A stretch of 64,000 bases of DNA, from positions 2,163,001 to 2,227,000 of the forward strand of contig NZ_CP119677.1 in NCBI RefSeq assembly GCF_029318685.1, read 5' to 3'. Positions 9,494 through 18,777 of the stretch are shown in pieces. Position 1 is the first letter of the stretch, and each line of letters starts with the position of its first letter. Under the pieces are notes generated by a model, which was not told the DNA's origin, did not search any database, and saw only the letters and a program-made list of their open reading frames with translations. Both the position numbers and the translations under genes were made by a program. This DNA is from Ruminiclostridium papyrosolvens DSM 2782. GTDB taxonomy: Bacteria; Bacillota; Clostridia; Acetivibrionales; DSM-1351.

Positions 9494-10097
9494 AATAACT
9501 ATATCAAGGATATTTTTAGTTCCGTTATTTATGATTTTTGTCATACCAATTCCTGATGCTACTGTTAATTTTCAACTTTTGTCTTTCATGAAAGACGAAA
9601 TGTTGACAGTAAATAGTTTTATAAATAGTTATGGAAGTTATGTTGCTGCTGTGTTATTTATATTGGCTGCAAGTACTGACGGAGTTGACGGATATATTGC
9701 CAGAAAGCATAAACTTGTTACTGCTTTTGGAAAATTCCTTGATCCAATAGCCGATAAGTTACTGATTACTGCAGCATTGATTGCGTTGGTTCAGCAGCAG
9801 GTTGTAACAGGGTGGGCAGCTATGATTATAATCTCCAGAGAACTTTTAGTTACAGGATTGCGTTTGGTTGCGGCGGGAGAAGGTCAGGTTATTGCAGCAA
9901 ACAAGTCGGGAAAAGTTAAAATGGTATTCCAGACTGTTGCAGTTTCGGTTTGTCTTTTAAAGAATTGGCCGTTCTCAATATTTACAGATTTGCCTGTTGA
10001 CTCCTATCTTATGTTTGTAGCTGTTATAATAACAATATATTCAGGAATAGACTTCTTTGCAAAGAACTTAAAAATACTTAAGTCCGGTGGTATGTAA
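9477..10097 (+). CDS. pgsA: CDP-diacylglycerol--glycerol-3-phosphate 3-phosphatidyltransferase
   Basis: Membrane enzyme making phosphatidylglycerol phosphate. The CDP-alcohol phosphatidyltransferase signature DG(x)2AR(x)8G(x)3D(x)3D is complete in TDGVDGYIARKHKLVTAFG followed by KFLDPIADKL. The protein has 206 residues with several membrane segments. Compared with Bacillus PgsA it has an extra hydrophilic loop of about 25 residues between the first two hydrophobic segments (about 30-55). It is translationally coupled to rimO by overlap. Confidence 0.94.
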   Translation: MNLPNKITISRIFLVPLFMIFVIPIPDATVNFQLLSFMKDEMLTVNSFINSYGSYVAAVLFILAASTDGVDGYIARKHKLVTAFGKFLDPIADKLLITAALIALVQQQVVTGWAAMIIISRELLVTGLRLVAAGEGQVIAANKSGKVKMVFQTVAVSVCLLKNWPFSIFTDLPVDSYLMFVAVIITIYSGIDFFAKNLKILKSGGM

Positions 10098-10124
10098 AAC
10101 CGATCTTCTATATTGATACACAAA

Positions 10125-10152
10125 GGTAGCCGTAGGAAACTGCGGCTATTTA
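10125..10152 (+). terminator. Weak terminator after pgsA
   Basis: The stem tagccgta/tgcggcta, with one G-T pair and a short loop, is followed by TTTATT. Confidence 0.55.
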
Positions 10153-10266
10153 TTATGCTTTAGGTCTTAGTGACTGAAAGGTTAGGATAGTCAAAAATAA
10201 AACTAGATATTTTTATGTAAATTTAATTTTAGTACATGCGGGAAATCTAATAAAATTAGAAAATAG

Positions 10267-10295
10267 TTGCAATAATACTAAAGTTAATATATAAT
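10267..10295 (+). promoter_or_regulatory. Promoter of the fapR-plsX-fab operon
   Basis: TTGCAA (10267-10272), a 17-base spacer and TATAAT (10290-10295). The start site would fall near 10302, just ahead of the FapR-like palindrome. Confidence 0.7.
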
Positions 10296-10307
10296 CCTAT
10301 TATCAGC

Positions 10308-10328
10308 AATTAGTATCTGGTAATAATT
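10308..10328 (+). promoter_or_regulatory. FapR operator (predicted)
   Basis: An imperfect palindrome, AATTAGTATC then TGGTAATAATT, resembles the FapR site (TTAGTACC....GGTACTAA type). It covers about +6 to +26 of the predicted transcript, the position used in Bacillus for autoregulation. Malonyl-CoA would release FapR. Confidence 0.7.
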
Positions 10329-10358
10329 ATAGACAATAATCATAAGGGGTGGTTGTAA

Positions 10359-10943
10359 GTGAGCAGATCGTCTTCTCACAAACAGCAAAGGCAAAAGACT
10401 CTGCTTGAAAAAATTAAGTACGACCCATTTTTGACAGATGAAGAATTGGCTGATTATTTTAAAGTGAGCGTACCAACAATCAGACTTGACCGACTGGAGC
10501 TTTCAATTCCAGAGCTGCGTGAAAGAATTAAAAATGTTGCAGAGAGTAATCAGGAAAAATTAAAGTCACTTAAAAGCAAGGAATTTATCGGAGAACTGAT
10601 AGATTTACAGCTTGGGCAAAATGCAATTTCACTTATGGAAACCAATAGTACAATGGCGTTTGAAAAAACACATATAGTACGCGGACACTATATTTACTCA
10701 TTGGCAGAAACCCTAGCCATTGCGGTAATAGATTCACAGGTAGCCTTAGTTGGAGTGGCAAATATAAAGTACAAGATTCCTGTTTATGCGGGAGCAAGAT
10801 TAATAGCAAAAGCAGAAGTCAAGGAGTCTAAGGGAAACAGGTTTATTGTCTGGGTTAAAATATACGAAAAAAACGTTGAAGTATTCAGAGGAAAATTTAT
10901 ACTGGTATCTCTTAATGAAAATACAATTAAAGAAAAAATATGA
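10359..10943 (+). CDS. fapR: FapR, repressor of fatty-acid and phospholipid synthesis
   Basis: A 194-residue regulator with an N-terminal DeoR-type helix-turn-helix ([31 protein letters not shown], cited in parts) and a C-terminal hot-dog thioesterase-like domain that binds malonyl-CoA ([17 protein letters not shown]...). It starts at GTG 10359 behind AAGGGGTGG. It heads an operon whose members are the known FapR targets and has a matching palindrome at its own promoter. Both facts make the assignment firm. Confidence 0.95.
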   Translation: MSRSSSHKQQRQKTLLEKIKYDPFLTDEELADYFKVSVPTIRLDRLELSIPELRERIKNVAESNQEKLKSLKSKEFIGELIDLQLGQNAISLMETNSTMAFEKTHIVRGHYIYSLAETLAIAVIDSQVALVGVANIKYKIPVYAGARLIAKAEVKESKGNRFIVWVKIYEKNVEVFRGKFILVSLNENTIKEKI

Positions 10944-11000
10944 AATTGTTTACGTATATTCTGAATATTTATTTAATGATACTTTTGGAGAGTGACAAAG

Positions 11001-12029
11001 ATGATTAACATTATTGTTGATGCGATGGGTGGGGACAATGCACCTGATGCTATAATAGACGGTTGTATTGAAGCTATAAATATGAAAGAAGGCTTCAATA
11101 TTACTCTTGTTGGTAAAAGCGAAATTATAGATAATAATTTAAGCAAAAAAGAATTTAATAGAGATAGAATAAGCATTGTAAATACAACAGAGGTTATAAC
11201 AGGTGAGGATACTCCTACAAAGGCTATAAGAAGCAAAAAGGATTCCTCCATGGTTGTAGGTATGAAGCTCTTAAAAGAAAATAAGGGAGATGCATTTATA
11301 TCAGCAGGTAACACCGGAGCTATTATGACCGGTGCACTTTTGATTGTAGGTCGTATAAAGGGAATTGACAGGCCGTCACTTCCTGCGTTGGTTCCATCAA
11401 AAAAAGATATGGTTCTTATAATAGATGCAGGGATGAATACCGTTTGCAGACCAATAAATTATTTGCAGTTCGGCATAATGGGTTCTATTTATATGAAACT
11501 GATTTACAAAAAAGAAAATCCAAAGGTTGGCCTTTTGAATGTAGGGTCGGAAGATGCAAAGGGAAATGATACTATCAAGCAGGCGTTCAGTATTTTATCT
11601 TCTTCTAAAGTCAATTTTGTGGGGAATACCGAGGGAAATAATATCCCCGGCGGTGATGTTGATGTAGCTGTTTGTGACGGCTATGTTGGAAATGTAGCTT
11701 TAAAGCTTTATGAAGGTGCAGGGTCTCTCTTTCTTGGAGAACTAAAAAAAATATTTACATCTAATTTTTTTACTAAGCTTTGTTATCTAACGCTCAAACC
11801 GTTTTTTAAGAATTTTAAAAGTAAATTCGATCCTGATGAACTTGCAGGAGCTCCTGTTTTAGGTGTTAACGGATTGGTAATAAAGAGCCATGGTTCGTCA
11901 AAAGCGAAAACAATACGATATGCAATTTTAAATAGAGCTATACCTTTAATAGAAAATGGCGTAGTAAATGAAATTAAAGAACAATTCAAGAACATGGAGG
12001 TGAACTCTTCCGATGATAAAATCGACTAA
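11001..12029 (+). CDS. plsX: Phosphate acyltransferase PlsX
   Basis: Peripheral membrane enzyme that converts acyl-ACP to acyl-phosphate for phospholipid synthesis. 342 residues; the motifs IIVDAMGGDNAPDAII, SAGNTGAIMTGALLIVGRIKGIDRP and the C-terminal GLVIKSHGSS match the family. GGAGAG lies 8 bases before ATG 11001, so the in-frame GTG at 10992 is not used. The 3' end overlaps fabH by 17 bases. Confidence 0.95.
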   Translation: MINIIVDAMGGDNAPDAIIDGCIEAINMKEGFNITLVGKSEIIDNNLSKKEFNRDRISIVNTTEVITGEDTPTKAIRSKKDSSMVVGMKLLKENKGDAFISAGNTGAIMTGALLIVGRIKGIDRPSLPALVPSKKDMVLIIDAGMNTVCRPINYLQFGIMGSIYMKLIYKKENPKVGLLNVGSEDAKGNDTIKQAFSILSSSKVNFVGNTEGNNIPGGDVDVAVCDGYVGNVALKLYEGAGSLFLGELKKIFTSNFFTKLCYLTLKPFFKNFKSKFDPDELAGAPVLGVNGLVIKSHGSSKAKTIRYAILNRAIPLIENGVVNEIKEQFKNMEVNSSDDKID

Positions 12030-13011
12030 GAGTGTAGGGATAATTGGTACAGGAAGTTTTGTACCTGAAAAAGTACTTACCAATAATGATTTAGAAAAGA
12101 TGGTTGATACATCAGATGAATGGATTATAAAGAGAACAGGAATATCTGAGAGGCGTATTTTAGATCATGACACCCCAAACTACACAATGGGAATTGAAGC
12201 AGCCAATAGGGCTTTGGAAGATGCGGGCTTAAAGGCTGAAGATATTGACCTGCTAATTCTTTCCACCGAAGCCCCTGACTATATGTCGCCATCAATGTCA
12301 TGTATTATTCAAGGAGCTATAGGAGCTGTAAATGCCATTGCTTTTGATCTGAATGCAGCTTGTACCGGTTTTATTTATTCTTTATCAGTTGCACGCCAGT
12401 TCATTGCAAACGGAGTTTATAGGAATGCTTTAGTAATAGGCTGCGAAGGTTTGTCCAAGATTGTTGACTGGAAAGACAGAAATACCTGTATTCTTTTCGG
12501 GGATGCTTCCGGGGCGGTAGTGCTTGGGGAAGTTGATGAAGGATATGGCATACTTGATTCGTTCCTTGGTTCGAATGGGGCTGAAGGTATGAATATAACA
12601 ATTCCAAACCTTTATTTATCAGAAGAAGAAAAGGCAAAGAGAGTAAACGAAAAATACAATACATTATGGATGGATGGCAAAGAGGTATTTAAGTTTGCTG
12701 TAAAGGCTATGTCATCTGCTACAATGCATGTTTTAGATAACTTAAATATGGATATAAAAGAGCTTGATTTCATTTTTCCACATCAGGCTAACACCAGAAT
12801 CATTGATGGTGCTATAAAGAAACTTGGAATTACAGATGATAAAATACATTACATTATAAATAAATACGGTAATATTTCATCAGCATCCATCCCGGTAGCA
12901 ATGGATGAAGCCAAAAGAGACGGAAAATTGAAAAAAGGCGACAATATGGTTCTTGTTGCTTTTGGCGGAGGACTTACCTGGGGCTCAATGGCAGTTAAAT
13001 GGTCTAAATAA
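12013..13011 (+). CDS. fabH: 3-oxoacyl-ACP synthase III
   Basis: Initiating condensing enzyme (acyl-CoA plus malonyl-ACP). 332 residues with catalytic Cys117 in LNAACTGF, His in FPHQANTRI and Asn in NKYGNISSASIP. The GTG motif near residue 13 and TSDEWI..RTGI are typical FabH. GGAGGTG inside the plsX end serves ATG 12013. Confidence 0.96.
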   Translation: MIKSTKSVGIIGTGSFVPEKVLTNNDLEKMVDTSDEWIIKRTGISERRILDHDTPNYTMGIEAANRALEDAGLKAEDIDLLILSTEAPDYMSPSMSCIIQGAIGAVNAIAFDLNAACTGFIYSLSVARQFIANGVYRNALVIGCEGLSKIVDWKDRNTCILFGDASGAVVLGEVDEGYGILDSFLGSNGAEGMNITIPNLYLSEEEKAKRVNEKYNTLWMDGKEVFKFAVKAMSSATMHVLDNLNMDIKELDFIFPHQANTRIIDGAIKKLGITDDKIHYIINKYGNISSASIPVAMDEAKRDGKLKKGDNMVLVAFGGGLTWGSMAVKWSK

Positions 13012-13056
13012 CAACCGGTTAATGTATTATTCTTTATAATAAGCAGGAGGATTTAT

Positions 13057-13989
13057 ATGGGAAAAGTAGCTTTTTTATTTCCTGGGCAAGGTGCTCAGTA
13101 CGTAGGAATGGGTAAGGAAATCGCAGACGAGTATAAGAGCGCAGGAAAAATATTTGACGAAGCAACAGAGGCATTGGGCTTTGATGTCAGGGAAATGATA
13201 TTCAACAGTGATGATGAAACATTAAAGATTACTGAAAACACCCAGCCAACTATTGTTACTACAAGTATTGCCTGTATGCAGCCTCTTTTGGAAAAGGGTA
13301 TAAAGCCGGATTTTGTTGCTGGTTTAAGCCTTGGTGAATATGCTGCCCATGTTGCAGCAGGTACTGTCAGCTTCAAGGATGCCGTTTCTCTTGTTAAAAA
13401 AAGAGGAAAGTATATGCAAGAGGCTGTACCTCTAGGAGTTGGAGCTATGGCAGCAATTATAGGTCTTGAAAATGATGATGTAATCGAGTGCTGTAAAGAG
13501 GCTTCAGAAATAGGTATTGTTGAACCTGCTAATTTCAATTGTCCCGGACAGATAGTAGTAGCAGGAGAAACTGCTGCTGTCGAAAAGGCAGCGGAGCTGT
13601 GCAAGACTAAAGGTGCTAAGAGAGCAATGTTATTGCCTGTTAGTGCACCCTTCCATTGCAGTCTGTTAAAACCTGCCGGAGAGAAACTTGCTGCTGAACT
13701 TGAAAAGGTATCCTTCAAGGACATGAAGATTCCTGTGGTATCAAATGTTACAGGTGATGCTGTTACAGATAAAAGTATGGTTAAGGAGCTTCTAATTAGA
13801 CAGGTTAGCACCTCCGTACTTTGGGAAAAATGTATAAGTACAATGCTTGACAAAGGTGTGAATACATTTGTAGAGATTGGCCCCGGAAAGGTTTTGAGTG
13901 GCTTTGTAAAGAAGATTGACAAGAATGTGACAGTAATAAATATTGAGAATTTGGAAACTTTGAATAAAGCGTTGGAAGTACTGGCTTAA
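13057..13989 (+). CDS. fabD: Malonyl CoA-ACP transacylase
   Basis: Transfers malonyl from CoA to ACP. 310 residues; the oxyanion motif FPGQGAQ is at 8-14, nucleophile Ser91 is in GLSLGEY, and the catalytic His is in SAPFHCSLL. AGCAGGAGG precedes ATG 13057. It sits 45 bases after fabH. An enoyl reductase gene (fabK), often found between fabH and fabD in clostridia, is absent here. Confidence 0.96.
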   Translation: MGKVAFLFPGQGAQYVGMGKEIADEYKSAGKIFDEATEALGFDVREMIFNSDDETLKITENTQPTIVTTSIACMQPLLEKGIKPDFVAGLSLGEYAAHVAAGTVSFKDAVSLVKKRGKYMQEAVPLGVGAMAAIIGLENDDVIECCKEASEIGIVEPANFNCPGQIVVAGETAAVEKAAELCKTKGAKRAMLLPVSAPFHCSLLKPAGEKLAAELEKVSFKDMKIPVVSNVTGDAVTDKSMVKELLIRQVSTSVLWEKCISTMLDKGVNTFVEIGPGKVLSGFVKKIDKNVTVINIENLETLNKALEVLA

Positions 13990-14030
13990 AAAAATATTTA
14001 AATGTTATTTGGGGTGGAGGTGTACACAAA

Positions 14031-14768
14031 ATGCAATTTGAAGGGCGAACTGCTGTTATAACCGGGTCATCAAGGGGAATAGGCAAAGCCATTGCTGAAA
14101 AACTCGGTAAACACGGAGCTAATGTTGTTCTCAACGGAACAACAGATAAAGTTCTGGAGACGGCTAAAGAATTGGAAGCCATGGGAATAAAGGTTGCAGC
14201 AGTTGTAGGGGATATAAGAAATACTGAAGATGTAAAGACTTTGATAAATACTGCGGTAGATACCTTTGGTGGTATTGACATTCTTATAAACAATGCAGGA
14301 ATAACAAAGGATAAGCCAATGGCAATGATGTCAGAGGACGATTGGGACAGCGTGCTTGACATTAATCTAAAGGGTGCTTTTCTATGTACTAAAACTGCAG
14401 CAAAACTAATGCTGAAAAAAAGGTACGGCAGAATAGTAAACATTTCATCTGTAGCGGGTAATTACGGTAATCCCGGACAGGCAAATTATTCAGCATCAAA
14501 AGCAGGACTTATCGGTTTAACAAAAACCACCGCAAAGGAGTTTGCACCACGGGGAATTGTCTGTAATGCAGTGTGTCCGGGCGCAATACTAAGTGACATG
14601 ACGGAAATATTACCGGATGATTTAAAGAAGAAGTTCATAGAAAAGATAGCTCTCGGAAGGTTTGGGACGCCGGAAGAAGTAGCTAATGTTGTGGCTTTTC
14701 TAGCTTCTGAAGAAGCCGGTTATGTAACAGGGCAGGTTATAGATATTGACGGTGGACTAGTTATGTAA
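14031..14768 (+). CDS. fabG: 3-oxoacyl-ACP reductase
   Basis: NADPH-dependent SDR of the elongation cycle. 245 residues with TGSSRGIG at 11-18, NNAG at 87-90 and the Ser140, Tyr153, Lys157 triad (YSASKAG). The C-terminus TGQVIDIDGGLVM is standard FabG. It starts at ATG 14031 downstream of GGGGTGGAGG, about 40 bases after fabD. Confidence 0.96.
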   Translation: MQFEGRTAVITGSSRGIGKAIAEKLGKHGANVVLNGTTDKVLETAKELEAMGIKVAAVVGDIRNTEDVKTLINTAVDTFGGIDILINNAGITKDKPMAMMSEDDWDSVLDINLKGAFLCTKTAAKLMLKKRYGRIVNISSVAGNYGNPGQANYSASKAGLIGLTKTTAKEFAPRGIVCNAVCPGAILSDMTEILPDDLKKKFIEKIALGRFGTPEEVANVVAFLASEEAGYVTGQVIDIDGGLVM

Positions 14769-14883
14769 TAATATATTGTTTGGGTATGCCGGAGTTAAGG
14801 CTGTCCGACTTACAATTATTTGATTGCATACTATAGTTAAAAATGTATGCATATAGATTCATCCTTTGGAAGGAGGTGAATGT

Positions 14884-15111
14884 ATGGTTTTCGATAAAGT
14901 TAAGAAATTGATTGTTGAGCAGTTGGGTGTTGAAGAAGAAGATATAACTATGGAAGCTTCCTTCATAGATGATCTTGGAGCCGATTCTCTTGATATAGTT
15001 GAACTTATAATGGCTCTTGAAGAGGAATTTGGTCTTGAGATACCTGATACCGAAGCAGAGAAGATCACAACAGTTAGTGATGTTGTTGAATACATCAAAA
15101 GTAATACTTAA
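14884..15111 (+). CDS. acpP: Acyl carrier protein
   Basis: A 75-residue acidic four-helix carrier with the phosphopantetheine attachment Ser35 in [16 protein letters not shown] leads to ATG 14884. The upstream in-frame TTG at 14866 overlaps the ribosome-binding site and is not the start. It carries growing acyl chains for the neighbouring Fab enzymes and is a substrate for PlsX. Confidence 0.97.
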   Translation: MVFDKVKKLIVEQLGVEEEDITMEASFIDDLGADSLDIVELIMALEEEFGLEIPDTEAEKITTVSDVVEYIKSNT

Positions 15112-15138
15112 AAAAGTCCCCAATAGGGGCTTTTTTAA
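15107..15138 (+). terminator. Terminator/attenuator after acpP
   Basis: A short GC stem (cccc/gggg, with one bulge to a flanking G-C pair) is flanked by A6 and T6. It probably sets a high acpP to fabF ratio rather than ending the operon completely. Confidence 0.7.
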
Positions 15139-15220
15139 TATTATATAACCTAACATAAATTTTTCTAATGTCTTAAAGACGTTTTGATATATAAAATTCA
15201 CCTTTTGGAGGTTTATGAAA

Positions 15221-16456
15221 ATGAAAAGACGTGTAGTTATAACAGGGGCTGGTGTAGTATCTTCACTTGGTTTTGGATTGGATCAGTTTTGGGGTTCTAT
15301 AAAAGAGGGAAGAAATGGTATCAGTGAAATAACCAGAATTGATGTTTCTGAGATGTCAACAAAGGTAGGTGCTGAAATAAAGGATTTTGACCCTACTCAA
15401 TTTATTGATAAAAAAGAAGCAAGAAGAATGGATAGATACAATCAGTTTGCTATGGCTGCTTCAAAATTGGCTGTAGAAAATGCAAAGCTTGATTTGGACT
15501 CTTTGGATAAGGATAGATGCGGCGTTATTGTTGGCTCCGGAATTGGAGGAATAGGAACTTTCGAAGAACAGCATAGCGTTCTTATCAGCAAGGGACCCGG
15601 AAGAGTTAGTCCGTTTTTTATACCGATGATGATTTCAAATATGGCTTCCGGACGTATAGCTATACAATACGGCTTCATGGGTTTCAATGAATGTGTGGTA
15701 ACAGCTTGTGCAACATCTAATAATGCCATAGGTGATTCATTCAAGGTTATACAGCGTGGAGATGCTGATTTAATGCTGTCTGGTGGTGCGGAAGCATCCC
15801 TTACACCTATCAGTTTTGCAGGCTTCTGCAATATGGGAGCAATGAGTAAAAATCCTGATCCTGCAACAGCTTCAAGACCTTTTGACAAGGACAGAGACGG
15901 GTTTGTTATGGGAGAAGGTGCCGGAATTTTAGTACTGGAAGAACTTGAACATGCACTTAACAGAGGCGCAAATATACTGGCAGAAGTTGTCGGATACGGA
16001 TGTACTTGTGACGCTTACCACATAACTGCTCCTCATCCGGAAGGAGTAGGCGGTATAAAGAGTATGCAGATGGCGATTAAGGATGCAGGGATAAAGCCTG
16101 AAGAAGTTGGCTATGTCAATGCTCATGGAACTTCTACTCCTTTAAATGACCCCAGTGAAGTAAAGGTTATAAAAGCAGTATTTGGCAGTCATGCAGATAA
16201 TATTGCAATGAGTTCAACCAAGTCAATGACAGGACACTTATTGGGTGCAGCAGGTGCCATTGAAGCAGTAGTTACGGCAATGGCTATTCATGACAGCTTC
16301 CTGCCACCAACAATCAATGTTCAGAATCAGGACCCCGAATGTGATATTGATTGTGTACCAAACAAGGGAAGAGAAGGCAGCATTAAATATGCGATTTCAA
16401 ATGCACTTGGCTTCGGTGGCCACAATGCTACAATTTGCTTAAAGAAATACGAATAA
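15221..16456 (+). CDS. fabF: 3-oxoacyl-ACP synthase II
   Basis: Elongating condensing enzyme of 411 residues. It has the Cys nucleophile in [13 protein letters not shown], His in [11 protein letters not shown] and His in [18 protein letters not shown] 15221 ([11 protein letters not shown]) is 9 bases after TGGAGG; the ATG at 15215 is only 3 bases away and less likely. It closes the fab operon. Confidence 0.96.
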   Translation: MKRRVVITGAGVVSSLGFGLDQFWGSIKEGRNGISEITRIDVSEMSTKVGAEIKDFDPTQFIDKKEARRMDRYNQFAMAASKLAVENAKLDLDSLDKDRCGVIVGSGIGGIGTFEEQHSVLISKGPGRVSPFFIPMMISNMASGRIAIQYGFMGFNECVVTACATSNNAIGDSFKVIQRGDADLMLSGGAEASLTPISFAGFCNMGAMSKNPDPATASRPFDKDRDGFVMGEGAGILVLEELEHALNRGANILAEVVGYGCTCDAYHITAPHPEGVGGIKSMQMAIKDAGIKPEEVGYVNAHGTSTPLNDPSEVKVIKAVFGSHADNIAMSSTKSMTGHLLGAAGAIEAVVTAMAIHDSFLPPTINVQNQDPECDIDCVPNKGREGSIKYAISNALGFGGHNATICLKKYE

Positions 16457-16490
16457 TTGCAAAGTGTTGATGATATTAATATAAAAGTGT

Positions 16491-16528
16491 AAAATAACAG
16501 GTGGGGTTTTCCCTCCTGTTATTTTTTT
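16491..16528 (+). terminator. Terminator after fabF
   Basis: The strong stem aataacaggtgggg with cctcctgttatt is followed by a T7 run; it ends the fapR-fabF operon. Confidence 0.85.
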
Positions 16529-16588
16529 GAATAATATTAATTATATGATAAAATGAATTACGATTTGAGCGTTTATTGGAGGACTATA

Positions 16589-17299
16589 ATGGAACAAACC
16601 GATTATAATAATAGAATATCTGAGCTTGAAAATATAATAGGACATAATTTTAATAATAAAGATATTATATTTGCTGCTATTACCCACAGCTCATATGCAA
16701 ATGAAAAGAAGGCAAAAAAGTTAAAATATAACGAGAGGCTCGAATTTCTTGGAGATTCTGTATTAGGACTTGTAATAAGCGAATACCTGTTTCAGAAAAA
16801 GCCAAATTTGCCGGAGGGAGAGCTGTCCGTAACAAGAGCTAAAATTGTATGCGAAAACTCATTATCCCAATGTGCCACTGACATAAGCCTTGGAAAGTAT
16901 CTTTTACTTGGAAAAGGCGAAGAGCTGTCAGGAGGCAGAGAGAAAATTTCCTTGCTTTCAGATGCATTTGAGGCACTGATAGGGGCATTATATATTGACG
17001 GCGGTTTTGAAACTGCCAAAGGATTTGTGCACAAATACATGGATAAAATCATAAGGTCATGTATTGAAGGAAAGCTATTTTATGATTATAAGACCCAACT
17101 GCAGGAATTGGTTCAACAAAACGGTGAACAGCAAATTTCATATAGTGTTACCGACCAATTTGGCCCTGACCATAACAAAACTTTTGTTACAGAAGTAAAA
17201 ATAAATGGTGTCACTCAAGGGCAGGGAAAAGGGCATTCTAAAAAAGAAGCCGAGCAAAATGCAGCAAAGGATGCCTTAAATAATCTGAAAACCAAATAA
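16589..17299 (+). CDS. rnc: Ribonuclease III
   Basis: Double-strand-specific endoribonuclease for rRNA and mRNA processing. 236 residues: the catalytic domain has the signature ERLEFLGDSVLGL near residue 40 and the second acidic site in SDAFEALIGALYIDGG, followed by a C-terminal dsRNA-binding domain (DYKTQLQELVQ...KEAEQNAAKDAL). GGAGG 6 bases before ATG 16589 decides the start over the in-frame ATG at 16553. Confidence 0.96.
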   Translation: MEQTDYNNRISELENIIGHNFNNKDIIFAAITHSSYANEKKAKKLKYNERLEFLGDSVLGLVISEYLFQKKPNLPEGELSVTRAKIVCENSLSQCATDISLGKYLLLGKGEELSGGREKISLLSDAFEALIGALYIDGGFETAKGFVHKYMDKIIRSCIEGKLFYDYKTQLQELVQQNGEQQISYSVTDQFGPDHNKTFVTEVKINGVTQGQGKGHSKKEAEQNAAKDALNNLKTK

Positions 17300-17313
17300 G
17301 GCAAAAGGAGTGT

Positions 17314-18330
17314 TTGCAAATTAAGAAGCATATAATAATTCCCATTTTCGTGCCACACAAAGGTTGCCCTTTTGATTGTATCTTCTGCAACCAGAAAATT
17401 ATTAGTGGTCAAACCAACGAAGCCAGTGAAAAAGATATCCGCAGTACTATTGAAAGCCATTTAGAAACCAGCGGTAACGCTTTTACTGAAATCGGTTTTT
17501 ACGGCGGAAGTTTTACAGGAATATCACTTAGTGAACAGGAATGGTATCTCAAAATTGGTTACAGCTACATTAAGTCCGGAAAAGTAAATCAAATAAGGCT
17601 TTCAACCAGACCTGACTATATAAATTCAGAAATTTTGGATTTACTTGAAAGCTATGGTGTAAGAACTATAGAATTGGGTGTTCAGAGCCTTGATTACCAT
17701 GTTTTGAAATGCACCAACAGGGGACACGACATTGAAGCGGTAATAAATGCTGCAAAAATGATTAAGGACAGAGGCTTTTCTCTTGGTATTCAAACCATGA
17801 TAGGGCTTCCCGGTGACACCGGAGTAAAGGCAGTTGCAACTGCCCGAAAAGTTGTGGAACTGGCTCCCGATATTGTACGTATTTACCCAACACTCGTAAT
17901 TGAAAATACTTATTTACAGAAGATGTACAACGAGGGACGATACCAACCCCTTACAGTGGAAGAAGCGGTAGACATTTCAGCCGAACTGCTGGATATATAT
18001 GAGAGAAACAATATAAATGTTATAAGAATAGGCCTGCAACCCACAGACAATATCAGCGAATCAGGAGAGGTTGTTACAGGGCCTTTTCATCCTGCCTTCA
18101 GACAGCTTGTGGAGTCAAGGCTTACTCTGAATAGAATTAAACAATATATAATCAATAATAAGCTTGATAACTTATCTGAAATAATTATTCATTGCAATCC
18201 CAGATATATTTCAAATGTAATAGGTCAAAAAAGGGTGAATATAAATGCAATTAAAAAGGAGTTTAATATTATAAATATTCGGATTATGGAGAAGCTTAAT
18301 GTCGAAAAATTCGAAATTATAGGAACATAA
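17314..18330 (+). CDS. Radical SAM protein, Elp3-like family
   Basis: 338 residues with the 4Fe-4S motif GCPFDCIFCNQ near residue 18, GFYGGSFTGI, STRPDYI and LGVQSLD, as in the Elp3/YhcC radical SAM subgroup. No acetyltransferase domain follows, unlike true Elp3. The substrate is unknown. The gene sits between rnc and smc in many clostridia, so the position is conserved. The start is taken as TTG 17314 after AAAGGAG, with close spacing. Confidence 0.8.
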   Translation: MQIKKHIIIPIFVPHKGCPFDCIFCNQKIISGQTNEASEKDIRSTIESHLETSGNAFTEIGFYGGSFTGISLSEQEWYLKIGYSYIKSGKVNQIRLSTRPDYINSEILDLLESYGVRTIELGVQSLDYHVLKCTNRGHDIEAVINAAKMIKDRGFSLGIQTMIGLPGDTGVKAVATARKVVELAPDIVRIYPTLVIENTYLQKMYNEGRYQPLTVEEAVDISAELLDIYERNNINVIRIGLQPTDNISESGEVVTGPFHPAFRQLVESRLTLNRIKQYIINNKLDNLSEIIIHCNPRYISNVIGQKRVNINAIKKEFNIINIRIMEKLNVEKFEIIGT

Positions 18331-18373
18331 ATAAATAAACAAAATTTTTTAAAAAATTTTAAATGTAAAAAGC

Positions 18374-18398
18374 AGGAATTCGATGAAATATATAGAAT
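18374..18398 (+). promoter_or_regulatory. Sigma-H type promoter of spoVS (predicted)
   Basis: AGGAATT at 18374-18380 and TAGAAT ending 18398 with GAAT at 18395-18398 fit the sigma-H pattern (RnAGGAwWW, 11-12 bases, RnnGAAT). B. subtilis spoVS is a sigma-H gene. Confidence 0.65.
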
Positions 18399-18466
18399 AG
18401 ATATAAGTACAATTATATTTTATTTTTTTGCTTTTTTTAAAGCATTTTTTTAGGAGGATGTATAAT

Positions 18467-18727
18467 ATGGAAGTACTAAAGGTTTCAGCTAATTCACAAC
18501 CCAAATCAGTTGCTGGAGCGTTGGCTGCAGTTTTAAGGGACAACAATTATGCAGAGATTCAGGCAGTAGGAGCCGGCGCAGTAAATCAGGCAGTAAAGGC
18601 AATAGCAATAACAAGAGGTTTTGTAGCACCAAATGGAATTGACCTTGTGGCAGTTCCTGCATTTGCTGAAGTGAATATCGATGGAGAAGAAAGAACAGCA
18701 ATAAAATTCTACATACAACCTCGATAA
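18467..18727 (+). CDS. spoVS: Stage V sporulation protein S
   Basis: An 86-residue Alba-like small protein (MEVLKVSANSQPKSVAGALA..., ending AIKFYIQPR). It is nearly invariant among spore formers and acts in septation and spore-coat stages. TAGGAGG precedes ATG 18467. The gene is single, flanked by a sigma-H-like promoter and a terminator, and followed at once by a group II intron. Confidence 0.97.
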   Translation: MEVLKVSANSQPKSVAGALAAVLRDNNYAEIQAVGAGAVNQAVKAIAITRGFVAPNGIDLVAVPAFAEVNIDGEERTAIKFYIQPR

Positions 18728-18747
18728 TTCAGTTTATTGAAGTTAAA

Positions 18748-18777
18748 GGCTCGCTTATATAGCGGGCCTTTTTTTAT
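18748..18777 (+). terminator. spoVS terminator, target of the intron
   Basis: The stem aggctcgct/agcgggcct with loop tatat is followed by a T7 run. The group II intron begins directly after it, the insertion habit of class C introns. Confidence 0.9.

Noticed and set aside
13095-13922. Long minus-strand frame (275 codons) opposite fabD
   Set aside because: It is the shadow of a confidently identified gene; no ribosome-binding site or family likeness.
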